A stretch of 5,723 nucleotides of DNA from Bacillota bacterium (GTDB taxonomy: Bacteria; Bacillota; Clostridia; Peptostreptococcales; Anaerovoracaceae), in assembly GCA_016281165.1 (NCBI GenBank), contig JAEEIC010000020.1:1-5723 (forward strand), given 5' to 3'. Below are positions 1-5,096 of this stretch, one piece after another (position 1 is the stretch's first letter; each line of letters begins with the position of its first letter). The notes under the pieces were generated by a model. The model saw nothing but the letters and a program-made list of their open reading frames with translations. It had not been told where the DNA came from and did not search any database. The position numbers were made by a program, and so were the translations under genes.

Positions 1-341
1 CGGGGACCTTCGGTGATGATGTCCTGCACCTGCGCGCGCGGATCGAGGGATCCGTAGGGGTTCTGGAAGACTATCTGCAGTTTTTTGCGCAGGGGACGCA
101 TGTCGCGGGCTTCAAGTATGTTCGTCCCGCGGTAAAAGACGCGGCCGCTGTCGGGCTCGACCAGGCGCAGCACCGAGCGGCCGAGAGTGGTCTTGCCGCA
201 GCCGGACTCCCCGACCAGGCCCAGGGTCTCGCCCTCGCCCAGGGTGAAGCTCACGCCGTTCACGGCGGCGAAGCCCGGGACGCCCCGCTTTTTCGAAGAG
301 AAGGTCTTTACGAGATCTTCAACGCGCAGGAGCTCAGACAT
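1..341 (-). CDS. dppF: Peptide ABC transporter ATP-binding protein, DppF/OppF-like (partial, N-terminal 113 residues)
   Basis: This is the second ATPase of a peptide importer; it would pair with the DppD-like subunit on the cytoplasmic face and power uptake. The reading frame opens at ATG 341-339 and runs off the left edge without a stop, so only 113 codons are visible. The protein begins MSELLRVEDLVKTF. It shows a Walker A motif GESGCGKTT at about residues 44-52 and a Q-loop region VFQNPYGSLDPR at about 91-102, typical of the DppF/OppF class. The ABC signature, Walker B and C-terminal part lie outside the window. The start overlaps the end of dppD by 8 nt (ATGTCTGA). A GGGAGG ribosome site lies inside the dppD coding end, so translation is probably coupled. 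Family assignment is firm; the exact substrate (dipeptide, oligopeptide, nickel) is not decided by sequence. Confidence 0.93.
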   Translation of the reverse strand, partial: MSELLRVEDLVKTFSSKKRGVPGFAAVNGVSFTLGEGETLGLVGESGCGKTTLGRSVLRLVEPDSGRVFYRGTNILEARDMRPLRKKLQIVFQNPYGSLDPRAQVQDIITEGP

Positions 342-1332
342 CTGCCCTGCCTCCCTTCTTCACGAGATGGCAGGCGGCGCTGTGGCCGCCGCCCAGATCG
401 AGAGTCCGCGGTCTCGTCCGCAGGCAGTCCTCAAAGCAGTAAGGACAGCGGGGGGCGAAGACGCAGCCCCGCGGCAGGTCGATCGGATCTATGGGCTCCC
501 CCTCCAGGGCGGCCAGAGGCTCCTCCCCCTTGTCGTCGAGGCGGGGTATGGCGCTGAGCAGGGCCTTTGTATAGGGATGGGCCGCTTCCTCATAGATCTG
601 CGGGGCGCTGCCGCTCTCCATGACGAAGCCTCCGTACATCACGGTGACGCGGTCGCAGAGGCGGGCGACGACGCCCAGATCGTGGGTGATGAAAAGGACT
701 GACATCCCCCGCTCCTCCTTAAGGCGCTGGATGAGCGAGAGTATCTCCTCCTGTATGGTGACGTCGAGGGCGGTGGTCGGCTCGTCCGCGATGAGGAGCT
801 GCGGGTCGCAGAGCAGGGCCGCGGCTATCATCACGCGCTGGCACATCCCGCCGGAAAGGGAATCCGGATAGCGGCGCATCACGTCCCCGGGATCGCGTAT
901 CCCCATGACCGAGAGCATCTTCGCGCTCTTTTCCCAGGCTTCTTTGCGGCCGGTCTTTGGAGAATGGCTCCTGAGCACCTCGGTGAGGAAGCTCCCGACG
1001 GTGAACAGGGGATCCAGAGCGGTCATCGGATCCTGAAAGACCATGCTGATCTCGCTGCCGCGTATGCTCCTCAGCTCTTTTTCTCCCAAAGCGAGCAGAT
1101 CCCGGCCGCCGAAGAGCGCGGTCCCGGCCTCGACCCTGCCGCCGGGAGCCAGCAGGCCCAGCACGGCGTAGGCGCTGACGCTCTTGCCGCTGCCCGACTC
1201 GCCGACTATGCCGGTCACTTCTCCCCTGCGCACGCTGAATGAGCCGTCGCTGACAGCCTTCACGGCGCCGCGGGGCGTGCCGAAGCTCACCTTGAGCCCC
1301 TTTACCTCGAGAAGGACGTCGTTACCTGCCAT
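334..1332 (-). CDS. dppD: Peptide ABC transporter ATP-binding protein, DppD/OppD-like
   Basis: Cytoplasmic ATPase of a peptide-type ABC importer, 332 residues, normal for the family. Visible motifs are Walker A GESGSGKS (44-51), Q-loop VFQDP (98-102), signature LSGGM (159-163), Walker B LLIADEP with catalytic Glu184, and H-loop ITHD with His217. The C-terminal peptide-transporter extension carries Cys290, Cys296, Cys303 and Cys321 (GC..., RC..., C, ...HSAAC), a pattern linked in some OppD proteins to an Fe-S cluster. ATG 1332-1330 is preferred over the in-frame GTG at 1338, because AGGAGG (1343-1338) overlaps that GTG but sits 5 nt before the ATG. The gene overlaps dppC by 11 nt and dppF by 8 nt. 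Oddity: residue 164, directly after LSGGM, is Cys (TGC, 843-841), where the family normally has Arg or Gln; one transition from CGC would give it. Confidence 0.95.
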   Translation of the reverse strand: MAGNDVLLEVKGLKVSFGTPRGAVKAVSDGSFSVRRGEVTGIVGESGSGKSVSAYAVLGLLAPGGRVEAGTALFGGRDLLALGEKELRSIRGSEISMVFQDPMTALDPLFTVGSFLTEVLRSHSPKTGRKEAWEKSAKMLSVMGIRDPGDVMRRYPDSLSGGMCQRVMIAAALLCDPQLLIADEPTTALDVTIQEEILSLIQRLKEERGMSVLFITHDLGVVARLCDRVTVMYGGFVMESGSAPQIYEEAAHPYTKALLSAIPRLDDKGEEPLAALEGEPIDPIDLPRGCVFAPRCPYCFEDCLRTRPRTLDLGGGHSAACHLVKKGGRADV

Positions 1333-2161
1333 GGGCACCTCCTTCCGCGCTGAGGCTGTCCCTTATACCGTTGCCCACGAGATAAAGGCAGATTATGCAC
1401 AGGGTTATGGTGAGGGCGGGGATGAGAGAGAGATGAGGCATGGAGCGCAGCTGCTTTCTGCCCATATCGAAGAGCAGGCCCCACTCCGGTCTGGGAGGGC
1501 TTATGCCCACGCCGATGTAGCCCAGTATGGTGCAGGTGGTGAGGGCGTCGGCGACTGAGGTGGTCGCCTGCACGGCCGCGAGGGGCATCACGTTGTGGAT
1601 CACGTGTTCTTTGATGATGTATAAGGGGCCGGCGCCCAGAGCGCGCGAGGCCGCGACGTAGGAGCTGCCGCCGATCTCAAGGACGGCGGCGCGCACTATG
1701 CGGGCGAAGGGCGGGATCCCCGCTATCGCGATGCCGAACAGGAAGTTCCCGTGCCCCATACCGAGCAGGTAATCGAAGACTATGGCCAGCAGAAGCCCGG
1801 GGACGGAGGATATCGCGTCCATCACGCGCATGCCCACGCTGTCGACGAGGCCTCCGGCGTAGCCGCAGGCGATGCCCGCCACGGTTCCGGCAGCGGCGGC
1901 GATGAGGCCGGTGAGGAAGGCTACCGACAGAGTCACGCGTCCTCCCCAGGCCATGCGCACGAGAAGATCGCGCCCCATGTAGTCGGTGCCGAAGGGATGC
2001 GCGGCCGAAGGCATCTGATGACGCTCGGCGGTGTTCACCTCCCAGTAAGCGTAGGGGGCGGCGAAGGGGTATATCGCGCAGAAAAGTATTATCGCCAGCA
2101 GGACGGCCAGGGCCCCAACGGCGACGGGATCGTGAAAGAACGCGCGGACGCTCCTCTTCAT
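1322..2161 (-). CDS. dppC: Peptide ABC transporter permease, DppC/OppC-like
   Basis: Inner-membrane permease that pairs with DppB to form the translocation path; 279 residues, within the family range. The N-terminal segment has one hydrophobic helix at about residues 13-36, as in the OppC N-terminal domain. It is followed by the hallmark HPFGTDYMGRDLL (55-67) seen in nearly all DppC/OppC proteins. Further hydrophobic segments follow. The cytoplasmic EAA loop that contacts the ATPases is seen as RAAVLEIGGSSYVAASRALG, running on to HVIHNVMP. The segment GYIGVGISPPRPEWG near the C terminus is also family-typical. ATG 2161-2159 has a perfect AGGAGG (2174-2169) 7 nt upstream, which overlaps the dppB stop. 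The stop of dppB is 4 nt before this start, and the end overlaps dppD by 11 nt, so this is a coupled operon. Confidence 0.95.
   Translation of the reverse strand: MKRSVRAFFHDPVAVGALAVLLAIILFCAIYPFAAPYAYWEVNTAERHQMPSAAHPFGTDYMGRDLLVRMAWGGRVTLSVAFLTGLIAAAAGTVAGIACGYAGGLVDSVGMRVMDAISSVPGLLLAIVFDYLLGMGHGNFLFGIAIAGIPPFARIVRAAVLEIGGSSYVAASRALGAGPLYIIKEHVIHNVMPLAAVQATTSVADALTTCTILGYIGVGISPPRPEWGLLFDMGRKQLRSMPHLSLIPALTITLCIICLYLVGNGIRDSLSAEGGAHGR
1338..1343 (-). promoter_or_regulatory. Ribosome binding site that decides the dppD start
   Basis: The minus strand reads AAGGAGG then TGCCC then ATG. The AGGAGG core is 5 nt from ATG 1332. The alternative GTG (1338-1336) uses the last G of this core, so it cannot be served by the same site. 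The site lies inside the end of dppC. Confidence 0.8.
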
Positions 2162-2165
2162 GCTC

Positions 2166-3104
2166 TCACCTCCTGTCCCCGCGGCGCAGGCTGCTGCCGA
2201 AGCTCAGGGTCCTGCGCAGAGAGGGATTGACCAGCACGAAGAGCAGGTCCGTGACCACGCCGCAGACGCTCATGATGAGGGCTACTATGGTGACGCAGCC
2301 CATGAGCGAGGTGGTGGCGCGGCTGCCGACGGCGCCTATTATGCAGGTGCCCAGTCCGCGTAGATTGAAGAAACGCTCCACCACGACGGAGCCGCAGATC
2401 AGATTGGCGAATACGGTATTGAATATGGAGAAAGCGGGGATCAGGGCGTTTTTGAGCGCGTGGCGGAATATCACGCTGCTCCTGCTCAGGCCCAAAGATC
2501 TCAGCGAGAGCACGAAAGGCTTGTCCAGGACCTCGGCCATGCCGGCGCGGGTCACCTTGGCCACATTGGCCGCCCCTATCACCGAGAGAGTCGCCAGAGG
2601 TATCACGTAATCAGCAGGATCCTGCAGGGTCACGTGGACCCAGCGCAGCCGCAGGGCGAAGAAAAGCACCAGACCGAGCGCCAGGCAGAACGAGGGCAGA
2701 GCGGAGAAGAAGGTGGTAAGCGAGGTGATGAGGCTGTCCTGCCAGCGTCCGCGGCGGCAGGCCGCGAAGACTCCCAAGGGAAGGCCTATGAGATAGGTCG
2801 CGAAGACGCCGATCCCCGTCATCTTGAGCGTGACGGCGGTCCTTTTCAGGAGATCCTCATCCAGAGGGGAGTTGTAGGAATCGTTAAGACCGAAATCGCG
2901 GCGCGCGAAGACCCTGTAGCAGTACTTGCCGTACTGCTCAAGCAGGCTGAGCTGCCCGGCCTGTCCCGGGACGTCGTCCTCATACCTTATCATGCGCGAG
3001 GTATCGGTGCCCATCAGAGAGGCCATCAGTACGAAGACCAGCAGTATCACCGCCATGACGGTGGGTATGATGAGCAGTATTCTTTTGCAGAAGTATCCTA
3101 ACAT
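2166..3104 (-). CDS. dppB: Peptide ABC transporter permease, DppB/OppB-like
   Basis: First permease of the peptide importer, 312 residues, close to the usual length. It opens with MLGYFCKRILLIIPTVMAV, a positively charged start leading into one long hydrophobic helix (about 8-30), as in DppB/OppB. An extracytoplasmic stretch containing RDFGLNDSYNSPL follows, then several membrane segments. The EAA loop for ATPase docking is RAGMAEVLDKPFVLSLRSLG followed by RHALKNALIP. The later ERFFNLRGLGTCI motif matches the family's conserved ERxFxxxGLG. It is the first gene of the operon. ATG 3104-3102 is preceded by a run of six G (3113-3108) rather than a clean AGGAGG, the weakest ribosome site in the window. 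A promoter is proposed at 3134-3162. No binding-protein gene precedes it. Confidence 0.95.
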   Translation of the reverse strand: MLGYFCKRILLIIPTVMAVILLVFVLMASLMGTDTSRMIRYEDDVPGQAGQLSLLEQYGKYCYRVFARRDFGLNDSYNSPLDEDLLKRTAVTLKMTGIGVFATYLIGLPLGVFAACRRGRWQDSLITSLTTFFSALPSFCLALGLVLFFALRLRWVHVTLQDPADYVIPLATLSVIGAANVAKVTRAGMAEVLDKPFVLSLRSLGLSRSSVIFRHALKNALIPAFSIFNTVFANLICGSVVVERFFNLRGLGTCIIGAVGSRATTSLMGCVTIVALIMSVCGVVTDLLFVLVNPSLRRTLSFGSSLRRGDRR

Positions 3105-3107
3105 AGG

Positions 3108-3113
3108 CCCCCC
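3108..3113 (-). promoter_or_regulatory. Atypical ribosome binding site of dppB (G6 run)
   Basis: The minus strand shows GGGGGG, then CCT, then ATG. It could pair with the CCUCC of 16S rRNA only with a G-U pair, and the spacing is short. The other genes whose starts lie in this window have AGGAGG-like sites, so dppB translation may be weaker. No better in-frame start with a stronger site was seen nearby. Confidence 0.45.
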
Positions 3114-3133
3114 AAAACGACCTGATGCAGACC

Positions 3134-3162
3134 ATTATATGTTAAACGAAACAAAAAAACAA
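3134..3162 (-). promoter_or_regulatory. Candidate housekeeping-sigma promoter for dppBCDF
   Basis: On the minus strand TTGTTT (3162-3157) is followed after 17 nt by a perfect TATAAT (3139-3134). The -10 matches consensus at all six bases and the -35 at the first three (TTG). Transcription would start near 3127, giving a leader of about 23 nt before dppB. The -35 lies within the T tract of the SDR terminator. Confidence 0.6.
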
Positions 3163-3203
3163 CGACGCCCGAAACGGTATGGTGGGAGAGATGCCGGGCG
3201 CCG
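3152..3203 (-). terminator. Intrinsic terminator of the SDR gene
   Basis: Read on the minus strand, CGGCGCCCG (3203-3195) pairs with CGGGCGTCG (3171-3163) as a 9-bp stem with one G-U pair. The loop is 23 nt. It is followed by TT, G and seven T (3159-3153). It lies about 40 nt after the SDR stop and before the dppB promoter, where a terminator is expected. The large loop lowers confidence slightly. Confidence 0.65.
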
Positions 3204-3240
3204 TATTATTCTGCCTTTTTGTTCGCGTAAAGTCTCCGGT

Positions 3241-4053
3241 TCAGAGGGCATGCCCGCCGGAGACCTTTATGACCTGCCCCGTGAGCATTCCCGCTTTATC
3301 GCTGGCCAGGAACAGTATCGTATCCGCGATATCCTCCGGCTGTATAAGTTTTCCCATCGGGATCAGGGGTATGACGACCTTTTCGAACTCCTCGTCGATC
3401 CATCCCGTCTGCGTCGGACCGGGCGCGACGCTGTTCACGGTGATCCCGTACTTCGCCACTTCAAGGGCAATGCTGCGGGTGAGTGCCTCAAGCGTTGCCT
3501 TGCTCGCCCCGTACGTGATCTGTCCCGCAAAGACCTGCGCGGAGTCCGTGGAAAGGTTGATGACCCTTCCCTGATCGCCCCGATGAGCGACAAGCTCCCT
3601 GATCATGAGGATGCTCCCCCTTACATTGACCGCAAAAGTATCGTCGATCACCTTTTGAGTGATATTCTCTATGGTATCCAGCCCGGTCTCATCGTCCGCC
3701 GCCGCGTTATTGACCAGGATGTCGACTCTGCCGAAACGCTTCAGGACCGCCGCGTAGATATCCTTAACGGTATCCTCATCGGAAATATCGCTCTCGAGGA
3801 CCATATACTCCGCATCCAGTTCCCTGAGCCTGCTCTCCAATTGGTCCGCGTTCCCCGCATTCGCCGCATAATACCTGTCCGGCCCGTTTTTACCGGTCTT
3901 TTCCTTATCAAAAGGCCGCTCGATTTTCTTATATACCAGAGCCAGCTTCGCTCCTTCGCGCGCAAATGCCATTGCCGTTGCCGCGCCTATGCCCTGCGGG
4001 TTGTTCACGCCTGTGATCAGGGCCACCCTGCCCTTTAATCCGTAATCGACCAT
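3241..4053 (-). CDS. Short-chain dehydrogenase/reductase (classical SDR, FabG-like)
   Basis: NAD(P)-dependent oxidoreductase of the classical SDR superfamily, 270 residues, probably cytosolic. Seen in order: an N-terminal Rossmann motif TGVNNPQGIG (14-23), the NNAA motif (115-118), and the catalytic set Asn143, Ser168, Tyr181 and Lys185 (YGASK). Then come the APGPTQT segment after strand 6 and the C-terminal LTGQVIKVSGGHAL. The glycine motif has five residues between TG and GIG instead of the usual three. A charged stretch at about 42-70 lengthens the region after strand 2 relative to FabG; both suit an SDR subgroup often labelled 3-oxoacyl-ACP reductase without proof. The substrate cannot be read from sequence. 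ATG 4053 has GGAGG 7 nt upstream (4065-4061). The gene appears monocistronic, with its own promoter and terminator. Confidence 0.93.
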   Translation of the reverse strand: MVDYGLKGRVALITGVNNPQGIGAATAMAFAREGAKLALVYKKIERPFDKEKTGKNGPDRYYAANAGNADQLESRLRELDAEYMVLESDISDEDTVKDIYAAVLKRFGRVDILVNNAAADDETGLDTIENITQKVIDDTFAVNVRGSILMIRELVAHRGDQGRVINLSTDSAQVFAGQITYGASKATLEALTRSIALEVAKYGITVNSVAPGPTQTGWIDEEFEKVVIPLIPMGKLIQPEDIADTILFLASDKAGMLTGQVIKVSGGHAL

Positions 4054-4088
4054 AATACGACCTCCGTAGATAACTAATTGTCAAATCG

Positions 4089-4097
4089 ATTATAGCA
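4089..4097 (-). promoter_or_regulatory. Extended -10 promoter of the SDR gene
   Basis: The minus strand reads TGCTATAAT: a consensus TATAAT (4094-4089) with the TGn extension (4097-4095). No good -35 is found at 16-18 nt spacing; that position (around 4112-4117) falls in the loop of the inverted repeat. A start near 4082 would give a leader of about 28 nt containing the GGAGG ribosome site. The TG extension can replace a -35 element. Confidence 0.65.
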
Positions 4098-4102
4098 TAA
4101 TT

Positions 4103-4128
4103 AGAAGACATCCGCCTGGATGTCTTCT
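4103..4128 (-). terminator. Perfect 11-bp inverted repeat, candidate terminator of the flavodoxin unit and/or operator
   Basis: AGAAGACATCC (4103-4113) and GGATGTCTTCT (4118-4128) are exact reverse complements separated by GCCT. It lies about 50 nt past the flavodoxin stop, as a terminator would. On the minus strand, however, the stem is followed by AATTATGC rather than a T run; the plus-strand side (TTTCTG) is only slightly T-rich. It also occupies the -35 region of the SDR promoter, so it may instead, or also, be a repressor or activator site. Confidence 0.5.
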
Positions 4129-4176
4129 TTCTGCTCCCAATGGATGAATGTGCGTTTTTAGTTTCCGGCGAGATCC

Positions 4177-4653
4177 TTATTTCAGGAACTGCTCTGCCCA
4201 GGCCTTGAGCTCATCCGCGGACGCGTTGGCGGCGAAACGCTTTCCGGCGTCCACTTCCGCGCCGGTGATCTCATGCATGCGGGCGGGGGCTTCCTCGCCT
4301 ATACCGCTGCTGCCGGAGGTGGCGAAGGGGACGACCTTCTTCCCGGAGAAGTCATACGCGGCCAGGAAGCTGTCGACGATCGAGGGCTCGCGGTACCACC
4401 AGACGGGATAGCCGACGAAGATCACGTCAGCGTCCGCCACGGGGGCGTCCTTATCGGCCAGGGCGGGACGGCAGTTCTTGTCGCTCATCTCGAGAGTGGA
4501 ACGGGACTGTTTGTCCCTCCAGTCCAGATCGGCGCTGGTATAGGGGACTTCGGGCCTGATCTCATAGACCGGTGAACCGATCGCGTCCGCGAGACGCTTC
4601 GCTACTTTGGCGGTAACGCCGCTGGCGGAGAAATATGTTACAAGTGCTTTCAT
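4177..4653 (-). CDS. Possible separate translation product: flavodoxin domain 2 alone (158 aa, internal start)
   Basis: ATG 4653-4651 lies in frame inside the double-flavodoxin ORF. It has a perfect AGGAGG (4666-4661) at 7 nt spacing, at least as good as the site of the upstream start. The resulting 158-residue protein would start exactly where a stand-alone flavodoxin of this family starts (MKALVTYFSASG). This is an alternative or additional product, not an extra locus. Confidence 0.55.
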   Translation of the reverse strand: MKALVTYFSASGVTAKVAKRLADAIGSPVYEIRPEVPYTSADLDWRDKQSRSTLEMSDKNCRPALADKDAPVADADVIFVGYPVWWYREPSIVDSFLAAYDFSGKKVVPFATSGSSGIGEEAPARMHEITGAEVDAGKRFAANASADELKAWAEQFLK

Positions 4654-5082
4654 CGTTTTTCCTCCTGATGATACTTTGATGATACCTTTGGCGAAATCCG
4701 CGGCCGCGGCGAGATCCTGCGCGTCGGGCTTTCCCTTGTGGACGCCCTTGAACTCGCCCTTGCAGTGGAATTCGCGCTCGTCCATGGGGATGCCGGCCTT
4801 GTCGGCTTCCGCCTTTACCTTTTTCCAGGTCGAGTTGAGCATGGCGGCCGAACCGAAATTTACTATCCTCCCGACCTTGTTTTTGTCGAGGGATGACACG
4901 AAATCGCGTACCTGCGGGTCGATGCTGAAGGCATAATAGGAGTTCCCCAGGAAAAGGACGTCTACCGGATCGCCAACGGGAACGCTGATCGGCAGAGCCT
5001 CCGCGCCGACAGCCTTCGCGACAGCCTCCGCGAGGCGCTTCGTGTTCCCTGTCCTGGTGTAATATCTGACTGCGACCTTCAT
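4177..5082 (-). CDS. Tandem double-flavodoxin protein (two flavodoxin domains in one ORF)
   Basis: The 301-residue ORF contains two full but different flavodoxin-like domains; a typical single flavodoxin is about 140-170 residues. Domain 1 (1-about 138) begins MKVAVRYYTRTGNTKRLAE, with FMN phosphate loop TRTGNT (9-14) and LFLGNSYYAF. Domain 2 (144-301) begins MKALVTYFSASGVTAK, with loop SASGVT (152-157), the GYPVWWYREP segment and VPFATSGSSGIG, typical of the Flavodoxin_4-type family. Flavodoxins bind FMN and carry one or two electrons between cytosolic redox proteins. ATG 5082 follows the MBL-rubredoxin stop by 14 nt, with a GGGAG site just after that stop, so the two form an operon. The linker VSSGGKT is encoded by an AGGAGG plus spacer leading to Met144, so domain 2 may also be made separately. 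Whether it is a true fusion or two genes that lost a stop is open. Confidence 0.9.
   Translation of the reverse strand: MKVAVRYYTRTGNTKRLAEAVAKAVGAEALPISVPVGDPVDVLFLGNSYYAFSIDPQVRDFVSSLDKNKVGRIVNFGSAAMLNSTWKKVKAEADKAGIPMDEREFHCKGEFKGVHKGKPDAQDLAAAADFAKGIIKVSSGGKTMKALVTYFSASGVTAKVAKRLADAIGSPVYEIRPEVPYTSADLDWRDKQSRSTLEMSDKNCRPALADKDAPVADADVIFVGYPVWWYREPSIVDSFLAAYDFSGKKVVPFATSGSSGIGEEAPARMHEITGAEVDAGKRFAANASADELKAWAEQFLK
4661..4666 (-). promoter_or_regulatory. Internal Shine-Dalgarno within the double-flavodoxin ORF
   Basis: The minus strand shows AGGAGG, then AAAAACG, then ATG. In the frame of the long ORF it falls within SSGGKT. Perfect sequence and spacing at a domain boundary make chance unlikely and point to an ancestral or active start for domain 2. 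Confidence 0.75.
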
Positions 5083-5096
5083 GATACTGCTCTCCC

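Noticed and set aside
187..702. Plus-strand frame of 171 codons opposite dppD/dppF
   Set aside because: It mirrors the ATPase genes; the composition is that of a reversed GC-rich gene and it has no ribosome site or known motif.
1336..1338. GTG start for dppD two codons upstream
   Set aside because: The codon overlaps the AGGAGG itself, so only the ATG at 1332 has workable spacing.
2926..4038. Plus-strand open frame of 370 codons antisense to dppB start and the SDR gene
   Set aside because: The minus strand carries clear SDR and permease motifs here; the plus frame has low-complexity Arg/Asp/Leu-rich sequence, no recognisable domain, and passes through a promoter and terminator.
4079..4084. 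Minus-strand TTGACA downstream of the SDR -10 box, as a second promoter
   Set aside because: No acceptable -10 lies 16-18 nt further on; that position is the ribosome site region with only partial matches.
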